Positions 54,751 to 64,000 of a stretch of DNA of 64,000 nt are shown here, piece by piece. The stretch is taken from positions 1-64,000 of the forward strand of contig NZ_AKJK01000015.1 in assembly GCF_000282375.1 (NCBI RefSeq), read 5' to 3'. The translations under genes and the position numbers were made by a program. This stretch comes from Pseudomonas sp. GM50. Lineage in GTDB: Bacteria > Pseudomonadota > Gammaproteobacteria > Pseudomonadales > Pseudomonadaceae. Below the pieces are notes generated by a model that worked only from the letters and a program-made list of their open reading frames with translations, searched no databases and had not been told where the DNA came from. Positions within the stretch are counted from its first letter, which is position 1; each line of letters begins with the position of its first letter.

Positions 54751-54768
54751 AGGGCCCTGAAAGGCCCT
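54751..54768. other. Small hairpin between the LysM giant and the glycoside hydrolase genes
   Basis: AGGGCC / GGCCCT stem of 6 bp with a 6-base loop. T-rich bases follow only on the plus strand, so it is not a proper terminator for the minus-strand genes; the two genes may be co-transcribed. Confidence 0.35.
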
Positions 54769-54833
54769 TTATTTACTACCTAACGGCTCTCCAGCAAGTG
54801 AAACAAAGCTGCTGCACCTGAACTGCGCGCTAC

Positions 54834-57800
54834 TCAGGCAGGGTAGATCTGATTTTGAATATCCAGAATCCCGGTGAGCTTGTCGGCACCATCAACGTAG
54901 CTGTAAACCAGCACATCGAGTACCCACTGCCCTGGCGCCGCGGCGGTAATGCCCATTTGCGCGGCGCTGTTTGTCATCGCCGAAGCCAGTGCCCCAACAA
55001 GACCAGAGGCCTGCCAGTCGGTGTCGACGTTGAACTGGACGGTCGGTACCAACACCAAAGGATTACGGAAGGAAAGGCTGCCTGGCGTTGTCGGATCGGT
55101 CTTGCCATCTACCGACTGCCAGTAAGCAGCGCCGATGCGCATTTGGCGTATCGTCCCCGGCAGAGCCTGGGCCTGTGATGCCACGAGCGTCTCGAAAAAA
55201 TTGCTGAGTGCGGAAGTCAAGTCTGGCCCCGTCATCGGCACCGTTTCGATATGACTGAGCAGCGGGGTGATCCGTGTCGGAAACTTCGCCACCGGTGTCT
55301 TGTAGATGAACAGCGGGTTTATCTGGGCACCGGCAATCAAGTTGGCGTTGCGCGATATCGACGTTCCGCCGCTGGCGTTTTGCAGCAACAGCAGGTTGAG
55401 CCGGTAGAAGTCGTAATCGAGTTCCAACTGATCCGAGACCAGCGCCTGCTCTTTTTCCAGCGAAAATGCCAAGCGGGTTCCAGCCTGAGAGGCATTCAGC
55501 CAGGCCCCCTCCCCATTGCCGGCAGGCACATACTTCAGGCCCGGCCACAGTATCTGGCGGTATACCTTGATCACCGCTGATGCCCCTGTACCCGACAACG
55601 TCAGCCTGTAGGTCTGCGGTGCGGTAAAGACTTGAGGCTTCTGTTGCCCGTCTATTATTGTTTGCGTGCCCTGCGGATCGACAATCAACCAGTCGGTGTT
55701 ACCGCTCCCGGCGACCGCAGGCTTGATCGTCTGCTTGCCACTAAGCTTGAAGCCATACCCCTCGAACTCGGTCGCCAGCACAGCTGGAACAACCCCATTG
55801 TTCAGATCGAACTGATAGCTTGCATCGGTCACAAACAGGAAGTCGTCAGGGTCTACCGAAAAATCTGTCATCTGCCCCGTGCGATCCAGTGTGACGCCGC
55901 TGATGTGGGCAGGCACCCCGCGGGTCAACGTCGACATCAGATAAGTGAAAGTCTTTTCGGGCAGGCCCGCGAACAGTTTCATGGCCGGCACGCCGCTCCA
56001 GGCATTCTGGAGCCTGACCGCCAGGTCTGCGAGCGCGGCAACCGCGTTCGCAGCGGCCGGGCTGGCAGTCCCGACCGACGTATCCGGCAGTTGCGCAAGG
56101 TCAGCCGATATAGCCGGCCAGACCGCCGAGAAAGCCGCCAACACTTCAATAACGCTCTCGTATTTAGGCGCGTTCGCATAGCTCAGGGCGTCGGCGCTGT
56201 CATCGCTGGTCTGGTTGAAACGAACCTCCAGCGTCATCTGATCCTGAGCCGCGTACTGCCGCTTCGTAGTGAAGCCGTAATCCCACTGGGCCAGCACTTT
56301 GGTCGGTTCCGGGGTCGTCGTCGCGTTGCTCGCAGACTGATCCGAGATGATCGCCGGCCCTGGATAACCACGTAAGGGGACCGGTACCTGGATCTGGCCG
56401 ACCTCTCCATCAGTGTCCGCACCGTTGACAATGGGAACGATGAAGTTGAGCCAGGACGAGCTCTTGTATCCCTGGATACCGTCCACCGAATGAAGATCGA
56501 ACTCCATCTGGCTGACCTGATAGTCGAGATTGAGCACGACCGACTTCTGAATGGCCGGGTCTTTGACCCCGAACAGCGTGGTAATTCTTGATCCGCTGGT
56601 TGAAAGCGCACCCTTGGCAGTGGCAATGCTCATTTGCGGTACGTTCTGAATGCCACGCGGGGGCGCCAAGCTGTTCAGCGTGTAGCTGCCAGGCAGTGTT
56701 CCCGCATCAATATCGGCCAGGTTGTCCGAGAACTGTTCCTGACCACCGAAATGGTTGGCGATCACTTCCAGTGTATCGGTAGCGCTCGGCGTGAACGCGG
56801 TGCTGTCGATGGTGACCGTACTGCCTGCGGCGAAGAAACCCGTGCGCTCTGCGTTGGCGTCGACCACATCCGCAATCTCTACGTTCATCCATGCAGCCAC
56901 GTCCGTGATCGTGGCGAGCGAGGCAGGCACCCCATAAGACGTCACGTTGATCGCGGTAGAACCCAGGAACAGCGACTCATCGGTGGCGGCCAGCGTCATC
57001 CCGGCAGGTAGATCCCCGGGCAGCTTGACTTTGAAGAACCCGGCAATCGTATTGAGCGTATCGGAGCCCGTGGTCGTGTAGGTATCAGGGGCACCGGTAT
57101 AACTGACTGTCAGCCCCGGACGAATGATGTTTGGGACATAAAAGATGGTCTGCGCGAGGAAACTCTGGGAAACCTGGGCCCGGGCAGCCAGCGGTGCGAA
57201 CGGTTGGTTCGGATTGGCGACCGAAGCCGCATCATCCGGCGTACGGATGACCCCGGCTACCAGGTTGCCGGAGAGCTGTGGCGCCGTGGTTGGATCATCG
57301 CCAGCCCCCCTGCCCTGAACATCGAGATCGATTTGGACCAACGTCTGCACTGAGTATGCAGAGCTCAAGGTCGTCAGCAACTGTTGCTTGAGCGTGGCCT
57401 GAGCCTCATCAAGCCCCGTGCCGTCGGTCCCGAGAATCGGCGCGACGATCCCGGACATGCCGGTCGCGATCCCACCTTTAGCGGCAATCACGTCGGCAAT
57501 ATTGGCGGCGACCTTACTGTCCGAGGATCCCGACACGGCATATGACGGCGACAAGAGCAGATCGATGGCGGCCAGGAACTGCTGGTTCCATTGGTCTGGA
57601 TCCGCAGCGCGGAAAGCCTGCTGTTTACCCGTCCAGACCAAGCCCTTGTCGCTGGAATAGGTCGGGACTTCGACGGTGTTGTTCCAGGCGACGGTCGAGA
57701 GAGGCGTTACACCGAAGTAGCGGACCCCGGACGTGTTGACCTTGTAGGTCATGCCTACGCCGGACTCTGAGAAGTTGACCACCCACAGCGTCTTTCCACC

Positions 57801-60800
57801 TGTCGACGACGCAGGGTTGGCAGTGGCTGCCAGCTTCAACGATGGTTTCTTGATCTGCGTGGTGCCCTGGGTCTGTGTCGATGCGGGACCGGTTGCGATT
57901 TTCAGCCCCGGGAAAGTCTTCTCGAAATCAATCGCGAACTGTTGGAGCGATCCTTGGTCGACTGCCGTCAAGCCGGCAAATGGCTGGGCCGGTATATCGG
58001 TCCGCGCTGAAACGACATGTGGCGCCCCTGCGAAGGCCGGAGCCAGCAGGGCCGGATCGCGGCTCATCGTCAGGGTCACGCCGAGACTGAGGATTGCCTT
58101 GGTTTTGGCCGGAGTAACCGACGCCATCACAGAACCGGTCAGCGGCGGCGCCAGCAGCGTACGGGCATTCACCGAAACACCGGACGCCGCAGCGGCAACA
58201 TCGGCCACACTGATTTGTGTCAGGTTTTGCGCCAATCGGTCGGCGTTGATACGCGCTGTCAGCAGGCCAAAGGTGTCGTTGGCATACGTCTGGTATTGGG
58301 TGCCATCAATGGCAATAGTCATGTTGGCGGGCAGGAAACCTGGCAACGAAGCACAAGCCGAAGCAAGGCTGCCGTCATCCAGGTTGTAGCGGGACGCCAC
58401 GTCATGGAGGGTGTCACCGCTGAGCGAGGTCATTGCCGGAGCGACAATGGCGGCCCCGGCCGCGATGATCCCGGCGAGCCCGGTTATCTGGGCCATGAAG
58501 TCGCTGACGCTGAGACCGAATGCCAGCGCCAGCTCGTTGATCGTCGATGTCACGGTCGGCGTTATCGTCCGGCCATTGAGGTTAATCGCCACCGAAGCGA
58601 ACAGGCCGGGTACGTCACCATTGTATTGAGCGACCCCGTTCAGGCTCCAACCCGGATACTTGGCGATAATGTCGGAAAGTGTCTCAGTACCCGTTGCGCC
58701 GTAGAGGCTGGCATTGATGCCGATGTTGTTCGCCAGGTACGGGATGGCAAGCAGGGCCGAGTCCAGGAATGGCACCGAGCGGTTCTGATCAAGTACCGAG
58801 CCCACATCGCTGGCATGCGCCCCGGCGATATCCGCCAACGTCTCGCCCTCCGCAATAGAAACCGGCAGCGTCTCGATGAACAGAGCGGTGTTAACCCCCC
58901 AAATGCCGGGTACCTCAGCGTTGCCCATAAGGAACTGGGCTTCAGGTGTGCCCGTTGCACCGGATGGCGCGCCAAAATCGTTGACCAGCGACGTCAAGGT
59001 GTCGTTCGAGTTGGACAGCACGCTTGAGATCGTGAGCACCGTGCCCACCGGCCAGATGTCGTCCAGGAACTCATTGGCCCCGGCGACTTCAAGCACGGTG
59101 ACGACTGCCTCCTGATCACCGCTGTTGCTGCGCACCTGCTCAGTGAAGCTGGTTGCTGCGTCTTCCAGCGTCACGCTGGCCGTTGTCTGGTAGCTGTACT
59201 GGCCCGTTGTGTCGGAATAGGTCAGCGTCAGGTCTGCGCTGAGCGGCACCGTCGAGTTCGGCGTCACCAGCCCCGGAACACTGCCCGGGCCGTCGACCAC
59301 CAGGGTGCCGACCTGAAGCCCGATCGCACTGAGGGACAGCCCGGCCGAGCCGACAGTGGCAGACCGTACGGCTGTGTGCACCATTACATCCTGGGCCACG
59401 TTTACTGCGGCATTGTTGTCCGCCAGCGTGGCCAGGTCGATGGCGCCGTCCAGGCGAGTGACGATGGCTTGAGGTGTATCGCCGGACAGCACCAGATAAT
59501 TGTTCGGAACAGCAAGTTGGGTCCCCTGCCCCCACAGCAGATCGGCCCGGGCAGCCGCGTTGTATTGCCCCAGATTGGAGACTGACACCGCATAGCCGGT
59601 GGAGCTCTGCGACAGCGTCAGGTTCAGCAACGCCCCAATGTCCTTGTAGCCATTGGCCCCCAGCGTTACCGGATCAACGACCAGGCCCTGCGCGCCGGTC
59701 AAGAAGACATAGGCGGAGTTCGCCAGGCCGAGGAGACGAACGCGAGCCGTTTCGCCAACGTTTTGCGCATCAGCGACAGTGCCTAGCGTCGTGCTCAGCC
59801 AACCGGTCACATCGGGCTGTTGCAGCTGGTAAGAAACGGTTTGATAGGTTGCCAGGGCACCGCTGGCGCGAACGGCCGGTGCGGTTGACAGCTCGGCACT
59901 TGGCGCGCCTCCCACCATCTGCAGCGGAGAGTTGTCCGGCAGGAACTGCGTCGGCGAAATCGAAACGGTGACCGCCAGATTGTTGTCCCCCGATACCGGA
60001 GAAGAGAAGCGATAAGCCGCCGTCGCTGAGGGCCATGCCCCGACTGAAACCATCTGGTCGGTGTAGCCCAGCGCCTGATCGGTGGCGCTCAGAACCGAGC
60101 CGTTGGTGCGATTGCCGAGTACATCCTGGAACGCAAGCGCGACCTCGGACATCGCATTGGCGCTGATGCCCGCATAGGGGTTCAACGCCGGTGGCGGCAA
60201 CGGAGCACTATCGATGGAATGGTTGACCTTCGCAAAGGCAAGCACCGACATGACCTGCTGGTAGTCCCAGGGGGCATCATCGTTCTCAGTTGTGGGGCCG
60301 GCGGGCAGCCCCTCATTGCTGGCCTTGAGGGCAGTCGTTTCTGTGATCTGGAAGCCGAGCAGGTTGAAGAGCGTGTTCAGCGCCTGCTGATCGGTTTCAT
60401 CTGCTGGATCGACGGGCTGTGGGTTCGCCCGGGTGACGTCGAAACCGATGTGCCCTTGCGGCAAGGTCGCGGTGAGGTTGAGTGTGCCGCCCCCTACAAT
60501 GATGGATTGGCCGACCGCCAGGATCTGCGCGTCCTGGTTTGTATCCGCAATCAGTGACAGATCGATCGCCTGGGCAGAAGCGATGCTGCCAAAGGTGTCA
60601 CCGGCCTGAATGATGTAGTCAGCCTTGGTTGGGATCGTGAGTGTCGCCCCGACCAAGAGCAGATCAACAGTGTTGAGATTGAGAGCGGCCAGCGCCTCTG
60701 GATCGAGGAAGTCATATTCCTGCGAGATGGATGCCAGCGTATCGCCGGGCGCGACGATCTGGACCGGGTTACCGGAGAACTGAAGATCATTGCCGGGCTG

Positions 60801-63800
60801 GAGCCAGCCAGTCACCTGAGCTTTTTCCGTTGCAATCGCGGCAACCGTCACACCAGCGCGCTGCGCCAGGCTGAGGAAACTGTCAGTGGCCAGCGCTGCG
60901 ACCTGGCCGGACGCTCCCGTAACGGTGGTTCCCGGCACCATGCTTCCAACAACGGTCTGGTTCAGCTCAGCCAGCGAGACGGCATCAAGACTGACATAAG
61001 AGGCATAGAGCTGCGCCACACTGGCAAGCGTGTCTGAGCTCGTGACCTCGTGGGTCAGCGCCTCGAAGAAGATGTTGTGAGTACCGGCATCTACGTTGTC
61101 ACCGATCAGCGCCACGTTGTTGAAGGCGTACGCTACCGGGCTACCCGCCACCTGATTGTCGGCGACCACAATGATCTGAATGGTCGCCTGGGTTGCGCCA
61201 GTGAAAAGGGTTTGAGGCAACCCAGCCGTTCCGTCAGTCGTCACATAGCGCAAATAGTAGCCACCGGATTTGACCACACTGCATTCCCACAGCAATTGCA
61301 GGAAGTTAAGCGAATTGGTGGGTTCAAGATCGGCCAGCGGCGTTTCCAGCAGGCCGGTATTGAGCATGCGAATCGGTGTTTTGCGCAGAGTGAGTTGCGG
61401 CGCGCCATGGCTTTCTGTACTGAGGTTCGTCTTCAGGATGAAGCTGTCGGTGCGGCTCAGCATGTCGGAAACCAGAACGCCAGTCGTGGTGGAGGAGCTC
61501 TGATCCGGATAGGCAATATAGAGAGTCGCGGTCTCGCTGTTGGTGGTAAGGAATTCCCACAGTGCCAACAACCGCTGCATCCCCGCTTGATCCGCTCCGG
61601 CGACCATATAGATGCCGTCGGGCGCGTCAGGGATCGTCTGAATGTCGATACTGATCGAGGTCGCGTAGCAGGCGTTTTCGAGGACAACGCTCTCGATGCT
61701 GCCATCGGACACCGTGGTGCCAGATTTTGGCTGGTACAGCAGCGTGCCGGTCGGACTGGCGGCAAGGGCCGATATCATGGCATCGGGCAGCGTCCACAAC
61801 GACGGCTGCACCACTTTCTGGCCAGTCGGGATGATGTCCGCCGGAACTTGCGGGGTCACCCAGAGATTGATCGCGCCCACTGATTGGCAATCGGCCGTGT
61901 AGGCAAACTGCGGCAATGCAATGACTTGGGAGACGTCGGGTTGGAAAGTAAGCGTTTTGAAGCTATTGATCTGGTCGACTTCTGGCTGGACCAGCGGCAT
62001 GACGGCAGCGCTGGGGTCGACGGACACCCACGACGCACCTGAACTGCCGATTTCGATGTCGTATCCAATGGCAACCGCGCCCAGCGGATACTCCTGACCG
62101 ACAAGGGCATAGAGCGGGTATGCCGCCGTTGCCGATGGGGCTGGCTGCCCAGAGAACTGCGGCGCCGGGGCTCTCAGGCCACTCATCATGAAACGGCTGG
62201 TCATGTTCAATGCATCGGTGAACATCCCCATCACCGCCAGGTTATGGGTGAGCACCGACAAGCGCATGCCGGGGATAGCAACGACAGACAGGGTCAACAT
62301 CTTCGACGTGGCATCGACCATAAAGAGGCCGGTGACCAAGGCAATGCAATCGGTCAGTTGTTCGAGGGAAAGATCATAGGCCGCAGATATGCTGCTCAGC
62401 GTGTCAGTGGCCGCTATCGAATGGCTTACATTCGGTGCTGTCAGTGATGCCCGGGTTGCCAGAAGCGATGCCGACCCTGAAGCAGTGCCGTCTGCGATCA
62501 ACTTCGCAGAGACTTTATACTGGCGCTGGATGTTGCCGAAGCTGCTGGCATACGGAATGTTGATGATCTGGCCGACCGTCAGCGGGGCCGTGGCGACCAG
62601 GGTGCCATTCCACTGCTGCAAGCTCTGGATCGCCGCCGCCTGGGTTCGCTCATCGGCCGCGAAGAACGCTGCGGCGATAGAGGTCAGTGTATCGCCCGTT
62701 GTGGCCGCATAAGGCAGGATGAAACTGCTGCTGGTTGGGGCAGTGACGGCCGGCAAGCTGACGGTCTGGCCGATATCAAGGCTGATTGCAGCGTTGTTGC
62801 TGAGCAGTTGGGAGAGCGTGAGGCCTGGATACGACGCGGCCACCTTGGCGAAGGTGTCTCCACTCTGAACCGTATAAATCGTGTTATTCGTGGTGGTCTG
62901 CGGGATCGAGAGCGTCTGACCACCCGTAAAGGTCAGGTTCGGATTGGCCGTGGTCAGTGTCGTCGGATCGAAGTCAGCGACACGGTCGTACCAGTAACCG
63001 ATGATTGAGTTGTAGGTGTCCCCTGCTCGGGTCACCGTGGTCAGATCGCCGAGCAAAATGGACTGGCCCGGGTTTATCACGGTCAGGCTCTCGGCGTTTG
63101 TCGTCACCAATTGCTCGGCGGTGACGCCAAACTGGGCCGCCAACGAGGTGATGCTGTCGGTTGATTTGGCCGTAAAGGTAATGTCACCGAGGGCAAGCGT
63201 AACCGCGGTATTGAGGACGTTCTGTGCGGACTGATTACTGGCGGCGACCATATAAGGTGTCACCTGCAGGGGCACCAACAACTCCGTCCCGGCCGCCAGG
63301 GGATTAAAATCGACGTCTGGGTTGGCGGCTTTCAGCGTGCCTGAGTCGATGCCAAAATCTGCGGCGACCGATGCCCCACTTTCACCGGCAATGACAGTGT
63401 GCAGGATGCGCATCGCCGGAATCGTGAGCGCGGTCCCGGCCGCTAGATTGCCGAAGTCCACGCTGGGGTTGGCGGCCTGAAGATCGGCCTGAGAGACGCC
63501 GAAACATGCACTGAGCCCGGCCAGAGTATCGCCGGTCTGGCTGGTGTACGTGAGCGTAGTCGTGGGGATGAAAATCGTCTGGCCGACAGTCGGGTCAGCG
63601 CTCTGGTAGTCCGGGTTGATAGCCCTGAGATCCGCTTCGCTCACACCGAATAAGTTGGCAATCGAGGCAAGCGTATCGCCGGTACGTACCGTGTAGTTGT
63701 TGGTAAAGCCGTTGGCGATCGACGTCAGCGAAGCCGCTGCGCTCTGGGCTTCGTCAAGTTGCAGGTCGAGATCAGCCAGCAGACTCTTGGCCTGCTGCAT

Positions 63801-63986
63801 CAGCCCCTTGGTCAGCATCTGAAAATAGTAGCGGAATATGATGGTTGCCATTGAATCCGGCGTTTCCATCAATTCCTCGGCCCGCAGGGCTGAGCCCGTA
63901 TTACGGGCGGCGAACTGCGCGGCCAGGTCGGCAAAATACTGTTGGATCGTCTGTTCGTAATCGCCTTCCGGCACGCGATCAGACAA
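54834..63986 (-). CDS. Giant multi-LysM-repeat protein (3050 residues, 5' end may lie outside window)
   Basis: The longest gene here. Residues 1-90 are helical with no signal peptide. About 20 LysM-like repeats follow, recognised by GDTLASIA-type starts and xGQxxxIP ends: about eight in series at residues 95-560, four at 980-1160, about seven at 1490-1940, and three at 2300-2440. Stretches between them (560-980, 1160-1490, 1940-2300) and the C-terminal ~600 residues have beta-rich character and no LysM. The LysM repeats are degenerate, lacking clean asparagine positions in many. The TTG at 63984-63986 has no visible ribosome site and the frame stays open to the window edge, so the true start may be further upstream. 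Function unknown. Confidence 0.75.
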   Translation of the reverse strand: MSDRVPEGDYEQTIQQYFADLAAQFAARNTGSALRAEELMETPDSMATIIFRYYFQMLTKGLMQQAKSLLADLDLQLDEAQSAAASLTSIANGFTNNYTVRTGDTLASIANLFGVSEADLRAINPDYQSADPTVGQTIFIPTTTLTYTSQTGDTLAGLSACFGVSQADLQAANPSVDFGNLAAGTALTIPAMRILHTVIAGESGASVAADFGIDSGTLKAANPDVDFNPLAAGTELLVPLQVTPYMVAASNQSAQNVLNTAVTLALGDITFTAKSTDSITSLAAQFGVTAEQLVTTNAESLTVINPGQSILLGDLTTVTRAGDTYNSIIGYWYDRVADFDPTTLTTANPNLTFTGGQTLSIPQTTTNNTIYTVQSGDTFAKVAASYPGLTLSQLLSNNAAISLDIGQTVSLPAVTAPTSSSFILPYAATTGDTLTSIAAAFFAADERTQAAAIQSLQQWNGTLVATAPLTVGQIINIPYASSFGNIQRQYKVSAKLIADGTASGSASLLATRASLTAPNVSHSIAATDTLSSISAAYDLSLEQLTDCIALVTGLFMVDATSKMLTLSVVAIPGMRLSVLTHNLAVMGMFTDALNMTSRFMMSGLRAPAPQFSGQPAPSATAAYPLYALVGQEYPLGAVAIGYDIEIGSSGASWVSVDPSAAVMPLVQPEVDQINSFKTLTFQPDVSQVIALPQFAYTADCQSVGAINLWVTPQVPADIIPTGQKVVQPSLWTLPDAMISALAASPTGTLLYQPKSGTTVSDGSIESVVLENACYATSISIDIQTIPDAPDGIYMVAGADQAGMQRLLALWEFLTTNSETATLYIAYPDQSSSTTTGVLVSDMLSRTDSFILKTNLSTESHGAPQLTLRKTPIRMLNTGLLETPLADLEPTNSLNFLQLLWECSVVKSGGYYLRYVTTDGTAGLPQTLFTGATQATIQIIVVADNQVAGSPVAYAFNNVALIGDNVDAGTHNIFFEALTHEVTSSDTLASVAQLYASYVSLDAVSLAELNQTVVGSMVPGTTVTGASGQVAALATDSFLSLAQRAGVTVAAIATEKAQVTGWLQPGNDLQFSGNPVQIVAPGDTLASISQEYDFLDPEALAALNLNTVDLLLVGATLTIPTKADYIIQAGDTFGSIASAQAIDLSLIADTNQDAQILAVGQSIIVGGGTLNLTATLPQGHIGFDVTRANPQPVDPADETDQQALNTLFNLLGFQITETTALKASNEGLPAGPTTENDDAPWDYQQVMSVLAFAKVNHSIDSAPLPPPALNPYAGISANAMSEVALAFQDVLGNRTNGSVLSATDQALGYTDQMVSVGAWPSATAAYRFSSPVSGDNNLAVTVSISPTQFLPDNSPLQMVGGAPSAELSTAPAVRASGALATYQTVSYQLQQPDVTGWLSTTLGTVADAQNVGETARVRLLGLANSAYVFLTGAQGLVVDPVTLGANGYKDIGALLNLTLSQSSTGYAVSVSNLGQYNAAARADLLWGQGTQLAVPNNYLVLSGDTPQAIVTRLDGAIDLATLADNNAAVNVAQDVMVHTAVRSATVGSAGLSLSAIGLQVGTLVVDGPGSVPGLVTPNSTVPLSADLTLTYSDTTGQYSYQTTASVTLEDAATSFTEQVRSNSGDQEAVVTVLEVAGANEFLDDIWPVGTVLTISSVLSNSNDTLTSLVNDFGAPSGATGTPEAQFLMGNAEVPGIWGVNTALFIETLPVSIAEGETLADIAGAHASDVGSVLDQNRSVPFLDSALLAIPYLANNIGINASLYGATGTETLSDIIAKYPGWSLNGVAQYNGDVPGLFASVAINLNGRTITPTVTSTINELALAFGLSVSDFMAQITGLAGIIAAGAAIVAPAMTSLSGDTLHDVASRYNLDDGSLASACASLPGFLPANMTIAIDGTQYQTYANDTFGLLTARINADRLAQNLTQISVADVAAAASGVSVNARTLLAPPLTGSVMASVTPAKTKAILSLGVTLTMSRDPALLAPAFAGAPHVVSARTDIPAQPFAGLTAVDQGSLQQFAIDFEKTFPGLKIATGPASTQTQGTTQIKKPSLKLAATANPASSTGGKTLWVVNFSESGVGMTYKVNTSGVRYFGVTPLSTVAWNNTVEVPTYSSDKGLVWTGKQQAFRAADPDQWNQQFLAAIDLLLSPSYAVSGSSDSKVAANIADVIAAKGGIATGMSGIVAPILGTDGTGLDEAQATLKQQLLTTLSSAYSVQTLVQIDLDVQGRGAGDDPTTAPQLSGNLVAGVIRTPDDAASVANPNQPFAPLAARAQVSQSFLAQTIFYVPNIIRPGLTVSYTGAPDTYTTTGSDTLNTIAGFFKVKLPGDLPAGMTLAATDESLFLGSTAINVTSYGVPASLATITDVAAWMNVEIADVVDANAERTGFFAAGSTVTIDSTAFTPSATDTLEVIANHFGGQEQFSDNLADIDAGTLPGSYTLNSLAPPRGIQNVPQMSIATAKGALSTSGSRITTLFGVKDPAIQKSVVLNLDYQVSQMEFDLHSVDGIQGYKSSSWLNFIVPIVNGADTDGEVGQIQVPVPLRGYPGPAIISDQSASNATTTPEPTKVLAQWDYGFTTKRQYAAQDQMTLEVRFNQTSDDSADALSYANAPKYESVIEVLAAFSAVWPAISADLAQLPDTSVGTASPAAANAVAALADLAVRLQNAWSGVPAMKLFAGLPEKTFTYLMSTLTRGVPAHISGVTLDRTGQMTDFSVDPDDFLFVTDASYQFDLNNGVVPAVLATEFEGYGFKLSGKQTIKPAVAGSGNTDWLIVDPQGTQTIIDGQQKPQVFTAPQTYRLTLSGTGASAVIKVYRQILWPGLKYVPAGNGEGAWLNASQAGTRLAFSLEKEQALVSDQLELDYDFYRLNLLLLQNASGGTSISRNANLIAGAQINPLFIYKTPVAKFPTRITPLLSHIETVPMTGPDLTSALSNFFETLVASQAQALPGTIRQMRIGAAYWQSVDGKTDPTTPGSLSFRNPLVLVPTVQFNVDTDWQASGLVGALASAMTNSAAQMGITAAAPGQWVLDVLVYSYVDGADKLTGILDIQNQIYPA

Positions 63987-64000
63987 GAAATTTATGGAGA

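Overview
The window looks like chromosomal DNA of a fluorescent-type Pseudomonas. It is GC-rich with Pseudomonas codon use, carries REP repeat pairs built on GAGC/GCTCGCGAA, and shows a LysR / 3-mercaptopropionate dioxygenase / rhodanese arrangement known from pseudomonads. There are no rRNA or tRNA genes, no CRISPR array and no intact insertion sequence.

1-3599: the C-terminal part of a BamA/Omp85 outer-membrane protein, followed convergently by an exbB-exbD pair and a tonB gene. This looks like a dedicated energiser for the TonB-dependent receptors further on. 3648-26494: a large organosulfur/sulfonate acquisition region. It has one complete SsuABC-type transporter, three extra solute-binding proteins without their own permease, two LLM-class flavin monooxygenases, an SfnB/DszC-like acyl-CoA-dehydrogenase-fold oxidase, a thiol dioxygenase, a four-domain rhodanese, a class II aldolase, a D-2-hydroxyacid dehydrogenase, two TonB-dependent receptors, and an exported amine oxidase with an exported RidA protein. 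Three of its transcription units share a conserved leader, and four carry a TAA(G/C)CTAAT motif about 50-90 bp before the start codon.

26584-34435: a tightly packed nine-gene catabolic operon on the minus strand. It encodes a DRE-TIM aldolase, an isopropylmalate/tartrate-dehydrogenase-like enzyme, an RraA-like aldolase/decarboxylase, a RutA/SsuD-like flavin monooxygenase, a flavin reductase, an ABM protein, a nitronate-monooxygenase-like flavoprotein, an alpha/beta hydrolase and a DUF6282-like hydrolase. It reads as a pathway that opens an unknown substrate by flavin chemistry and feeds small 2-oxo/hydroxy acids to central metabolism. 34905-46256: LysR regulators, an MFS exporter, a quinone-oxidoreductase-like dehydrogenase, an RND efflux pump with its adaptor but no outer-membrane channel, an acyltransferase and a beta-lactamase-fold hydrolase.

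46257-52835: an AT-richer island that starts beside fragments of a MarR/HpaR-like regulator and a copper amine oxidase. It holds an Lrp regulator, a YczE-like membrane protein, an AmrS-like radical SAM enzyme with an extra C-terminal domain, a Cys/Met-metabolism PLP enzyme, a class I aminotransferase and a LysE exporter. I consider this the best candidate for an undescribed system: a small pathway making or modifying an unusual amino acid, with its own regulator and exporter. 53353-64000: a GH-A-clan glycoside hydrolase gene interrupted by an in-frame TGA between its two likely catalytic glutamates, and a giant protein (over 3000 residues) with about 20 degenerate LysM-like repeats and no visible signal peptide, whose 5' end may lie beyond the window.
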